A DNA stretch of 64,000 nucleotides, taken from NCBI GenBank assembly GCA_949493535.1, contig CASZWJ010000005.1:1-64000 (forward strand). Direction: 5' to 3'. The stretch comes from an uncultured Alphaproteobacteria bacterium. GTDB taxonomy: Bacteria; Pseudomonadota; Alphaproteobacteria; RF32; CAG-239. Position numbers and translations under genes: made by a program. Below, in pieces: positions 61,803 through 64,000 of the stretch (position 1 is the first letter of the stretch; each line of letters begins with the position of its first letter). Under the pieces are notes generated by a model that saw only the letters and a list, made by a program, of their open reading frames with translations, was not told the DNA's origin and made no database searches.

Positions 61803-62327
61803 ATGCCGAATTTAATAAGATATATTATACAAGAAGATCCAACAAAAAAGACTTTATCAGATTTATTTGCGGATCGAGTTATTGACGATTATAAAAAATC
61901 TCATTCGGGAATTTATCGGACCAAAAAAGAAGATATCGCGAAAGAATGGGGAAAAAAGACAGAAGCGAATCTGAATAAATATCTAAAAAATAAATCTAAT
62001 TATTCAAAGAAAAACGAAAGCAAATTTTTGGCACCGTTTAATGATTTTTTGAGAAATTATGAACAAATGAAAAAAGATAAAAATATAGGAAATGATAAGT
62101 TTTTCCATTGTAAAGCGAATTATGAAGCGGCTAAAAGAGGAAAATGGGGAGAATTCGTCGGTAAAACAATAAGTGCGGTTCGAGAATTTCCATATGGAAC
62201 ATTAAGGCATGGAATTCAAGACACATCTGATGATTGGGAAGCTAATCGCCGCGGTTGGCGTGGAGCTAAAACAGGTAAGAATCTTTTAGAAAGCTGCTCT
62301 CGAAATCCGAGAGACTATTATAAATAA
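61803..62327 (+). CDS. Unknown soluble protein, AT-rich gene
   Basis: 174 aa, Lys- and Asn-rich, no signal peptide. AAAAGGAG lies 9 bases before the ATG. The last 80 residues show NDKFFHCKANYEAAKRGKWG, then SDDWEANRRG and a late Cys (ESCSRNP). A H-C-x-A-x-x-E-A-A-x-x-G block of this kind is found at the C-terminal ends of some secreted polymorphic proteins, as I recall it, but I could not verify this. Base composition is clearly lower in GC than neighbours, and it lies past the tRNA-Thr duplication. Function unknown. Confidence 0.6.
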   Translation: MPNLIRYIIQEDPTKKTLSDLFADRVIDDYKKSHSGIYRTKKEDIAKEWGKKTEANLNKYLKNKSNYSKKNESKFLAPFNDFLRNYEQMKKDKNIGNDKFFHCKANYEAAKRGKWGEFVGKTISAVREFPYGTLRHGIQDTSDDWEANRRGWRGAKTGKNLLESCSRNPRDYYK

Positions 62328-62376
62328 ACTTGCAAATATAAATAAAACTTTTAGACTTAAATTTCGGAGAAGTTAA

Positions 62377-62742
62377 ATGAAAAAAAAGCTCAAAAATTTA
62401 TTTATAAAAGTTTTGCTGGCAGCAATGAAGGGGATTTTCTTTTTGCCGTCCGTTTTCGTAATTCTCAATGATACTTTTGATACATATAGTTATGCTGCCG
62501 ATGAAAAGTCTTACTCAATAATATTTTTCGTTATTATTGCGTTTTTACTTTTACTGGACATAGCCATTATAATTTTCACAAAATTTAAGCTATGGAAAAT
62601 ATTGGGACTTTTAATATTAAGCATCATATATATGTCAATGCATTTGTACAGTAAAGATGTGATTTATTCAGGACAAGTTCAGACGTGTATTGAAGGAAAC
62701 TATAATGACTGCGTTTTGAAAGAGCAGTTTGAGGAGCCTTAA
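62377..62742 (+). CDS. Small membrane protein, three TM segments
   Basis: 121 aa. TM helices at about 14-33 (LAAMKGIFFLPSVFVIL), 46-66 (IIFFVIIAFLLLLDIAIIIF) and 71-88 (ILGLLILSIIYMSMHLY). The C-terminus after TM3 has two cysteines (TCIEGNYNDC). AAGTT-only spacing before the ATG (CGGAGAAGTT) gives a good GGAG. AT-rich, like its neighbours. No family recognised; it might pair with the upstream 174-aa protein, as an accessory or immunity protein, but this is speculation. Confidence 0.65.
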   Translation: MKKKLKNLFIKVLLAAMKGIFFLPSVFVILNDTFDTYSYAADEKSYSIIFFVIIAFLLLLDIAIIIFTKFKLWKILGLLILSIIYMSMHLYSKDVIYSGQVQTCIEGNYNDCVLKEQFEEP

Positions 62743-62767
62743 AACGATAATTGACGCTGATAAAAAA

Positions 62768-62807
62768 ATATGAGAATATCTTTCTGTTTGGAAAGGTATT
62801 CTCATAT
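62768..62807. repeat. Perfect 11-bp inverted repeat covering the start of the next gene
   Basis: ATATGAGAATA (62768-62778) and TATTCTCATAT (62797-62807), with an inner TTTC/GAAA pair. In RNA it would bury the AAAGG ribosome site and the first two bases of the ATG at 62806. On the minus strand a T run follows, so it could instead be a terminator of minus-strand transcription. Confidence 0.7.
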
Positions 62808-63126
62808 GAAATCAAAATTAAAATCCTTGTTATTTTGGGCGTTATTCTTTTTTATGCTGATTTGTCTGCTGGCTGTTGGCGTATTTTTCTTTATTAATGA
62901 TGACGTTTCTTATCAATTTTATAAAGGAGACTTAATTTATAAAGTTTTGTGTTTTACAGGCTACTTGTTCCTTCTGTTATACATTGTCATGTCAGTAATG
63001 ATTATTGCCGGTAAATTGCCGGAAAAGGTAAAGAAAATTGAAAAAAGCAGATATCTGGGTTTTTTATTTGTTCTGCTTTTGGCCGAAGTTTTAACAATCA
63101 GCTCCTATACGTATGATTTTGAATAG
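62806..63126 (+). CDS. Small membrane protein, three TM segments
   Basis: 106 aa. TM helices at about 8-30 (LLFWALFFFMLICLLAVGVFFF), 46-68 (VLCFTGYLFLLLYIVMSVMII) and 84-101 (LGFLFVLLLAEVLTISS). AAAGG lies 10 bases before this ATG. An earlier ATG at 62770 is in frame and would start in the left arm of the inverted repeat. Similar size and topology to the gene at 62377, though without clear sequence identity. Function unknown. Confidence 0.6.
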   Translation: MKSKLKSLLFWALFFFMLICLLAVGVFFFINDDVSYQFYKGDLIYKVLCFTGYLFLLLYIVMSVMIIAGKLPEKVKKIEKSRYLGFLFVLLLAEVLTISSYTYDFE

Positions 63127-63152
63127 AAGTATATCAATAATAGCGTCCGCTT

Positions 63153-64000
63153 ATGAATAAATTAAACTTGTCACAACTGCTTTTAGAATGGTATGCCATC
63201 AACGGGCGTAAACTGCCGTGGCGGGTCAAGGGCGGGGCTCATCCGGACCCTTATGTGATTCTTGTGTCCGAATTTATGCTTCAACAGACGACGGTTAAAA
63301 CCGTTATTCCTTATTTTCACCGTTTTATAGAGCGCTTTCCGACAATTGCCGATTTGGCGGCTGCATCAGAAGAGGAAGTTTATTTATATTGGCAGGGGCT
63401 GGGATATTATACCCGAGCGAAGTCTTTGCACCGGACTGCTCAGATGATTGTTGAAGATTTCGACGGTGTTTTTCCGCAAGACAAAGCAGATGTCTTAAAG
63501 CTGAAAGGCATCGGTCCCTATACGGTAGCCAGCTTTCTGGCCTTGGCATTTAATCAGCCGGAAACGGTTGTTGACGGAAATGTTATCCGCGTTATCTGCC
63601 GTCTGTATCATTTAACGGAGCCGGCTGCCGATATAACGGAGATTATAAAGGAAAAGGCGGCGGCTTTGACGGATAAAACAAATCCGGCGGACTATGCTTC
63701 GGCGATTATGGATTTGGGCGCAATGGTCTGCACGCCCAAAAATCCGCAATGTCTGCTTTGCCCGTGGCAAAAAGACTGCTTGTCAAAGGATGATGCCGCA
63801 TTGGAAAAAATCCCAAACCGCCGTAAGCTTGAGAAAAAAGCCAAGCTGGGGAGCGTGTATCTTGTTTTTAATTCCAAAGGAGAAGTTTATATACGCAAAA
63901 GAACCGAAAAAGGGTTGCTTTCAGGCCTTTATGAATTTCCATGGCAAGAGAATGAAGATGAAAATGCCTGCGGCGGAACAGATACCGGAAAAGAAGTTTC
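63153..64000 (+). CDS. mutY: A/G-specific adenine DNA glycosylase MutY (3' end cut by window)
   Basis: At least 282 aa; the reading frame is open at the window edge, so the C-terminal NUDIX-like part is incomplete. MutY removes adenine opposite 8-oxoG. Seen: the catalytic Glu in VSEFMLQQTTV, the helix-hairpin-helix LKGIGPYTVASFLALAF, the catalytic Asp in VVDGNVIRV and the [4Fe-4S] cluster C-x6-C-x2-C-x5-C (CTPKNPQCLLCPWQKDC). The C-terminal domain begins SVYLVFNSKGEVYIRKR. The ATG at 63153 has no clear Shine-Dalgarno. Confidence 0.95.
   Translation, partial: MNKLNLSQLLLEWYAINGRKLPWRVKGGAHPDPYVILVSEFMLQQTTVKTVIPYFHRFIERFPTIADLAAASEEEVYLYWQGLGYYTRAKSLHRTAQMIVEDFDGVFPQDKADVLKLKGIGPYTVASFLALAFNQPETVVDGNVIRVICRLYHLTEPAADITEIIKEKAAALTDKTNPADYASAIMDLGAMVCTPKNPQCLLCPWQKDCLSKDDAALEKIPNRRKLEKKAKLGSVYLVFNSKGEVYIRKRTEKGLLSGLYEFPWQENEDENACGGTDTGKEV

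Overview
The window looks like the chromosome of a free-replicating alphaproteobacterium with moderate GC (by eye in the mid-40s percent). The lineage call rests on genes known mainly from that class: FlaF, FliX and FlbD of the flagellar hierarchy, a TrcR (DUF1013) regulator, a DksA with only one of the four zinc cysteines, and the order DUF4164-like coiled-coil gene, zapA, 6S RNA, ymdB. Most of the region is dense housekeeping and motility DNA with short spacers and many 1-8 base overlaps between co-directional genes.

Layout. 1-4,200: a duplicated terminator, thrS (-), a GT4 glycosyltransferase (-) and a divergent serine hydrolase. 4,283-10,111: a three-gene RND efflux operon (periplasmic adaptor, inner-membrane pump, outer-membrane lipoprotein). 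10,119-12,224: a small lipoprotein, a GST and a periplasmic binding protein, all on the minus strand. 12,346-30,077: a long flagellar block (flaF, fliK, flgD, flgE, fliF, fliG, fliH, fliN, flbD, flhA, flhF, flhG, a second FliK-like gene and a J-domain/SH3 membrane protein). A textbook -24/-12 sigma-54 site lies before fliK, and flbD, encoded in the same block, supplies the matching class of activator. Its expected partner FliX is at 44,380.

30,246-43,664 is mixed: an S1-like protein, ymdB, 6S RNA, zapA, a ThiE-like protein, efp, an inositol-monophosphatase homologue with altered metal ligands, an OmpA-like protein, rpmE, a membrane protein with a possible degenerate cyclase domain, trcR, several secreted proteins of unknown role and an outer-membrane beta-barrel. 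43,844-47,304: a prepilin-like gene, fliX, then dksA-maf-rng-yacG. 47,347-50,908 (-): mraZ-rsmH-ftsL-ftsI, a division and cell-wall cluster cut short after ftsI, with a three-repeat MraZ operator. Divergent from it are rnpB, lpxC, bamD, recN, an Asd-family protein without the catalytic cysteine (Usg-like), an MscS channel and an adjacent murL-murD2 pair. That pair predicts D-glutamate formation on the UDP-MurNAc-peptide rather than from free glutamate.

61,247-63,140 is the most accessory-looking part: tRNA-Thr(CGU), a 16-bp copy of its 3' end 352 bp downstream, a hairpin-rich non-coding stretch, a possible short transcript, and three AT-rich genes of unknown function (one soluble protein, two small membrane proteins). 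A mutY gene runs off the right edge.

Main points for follow-up: the murL-murD2 route, the MraZ operator, the sigma-54/FlbD/FliX circuit, two probable pseudoenzymes (Usg-like, IMPase-like), the J-domain protein in the flagellar block, and the tRNA-Thr-adjacent hairpin region. Every call was made by reading the sequence; no database search was run.
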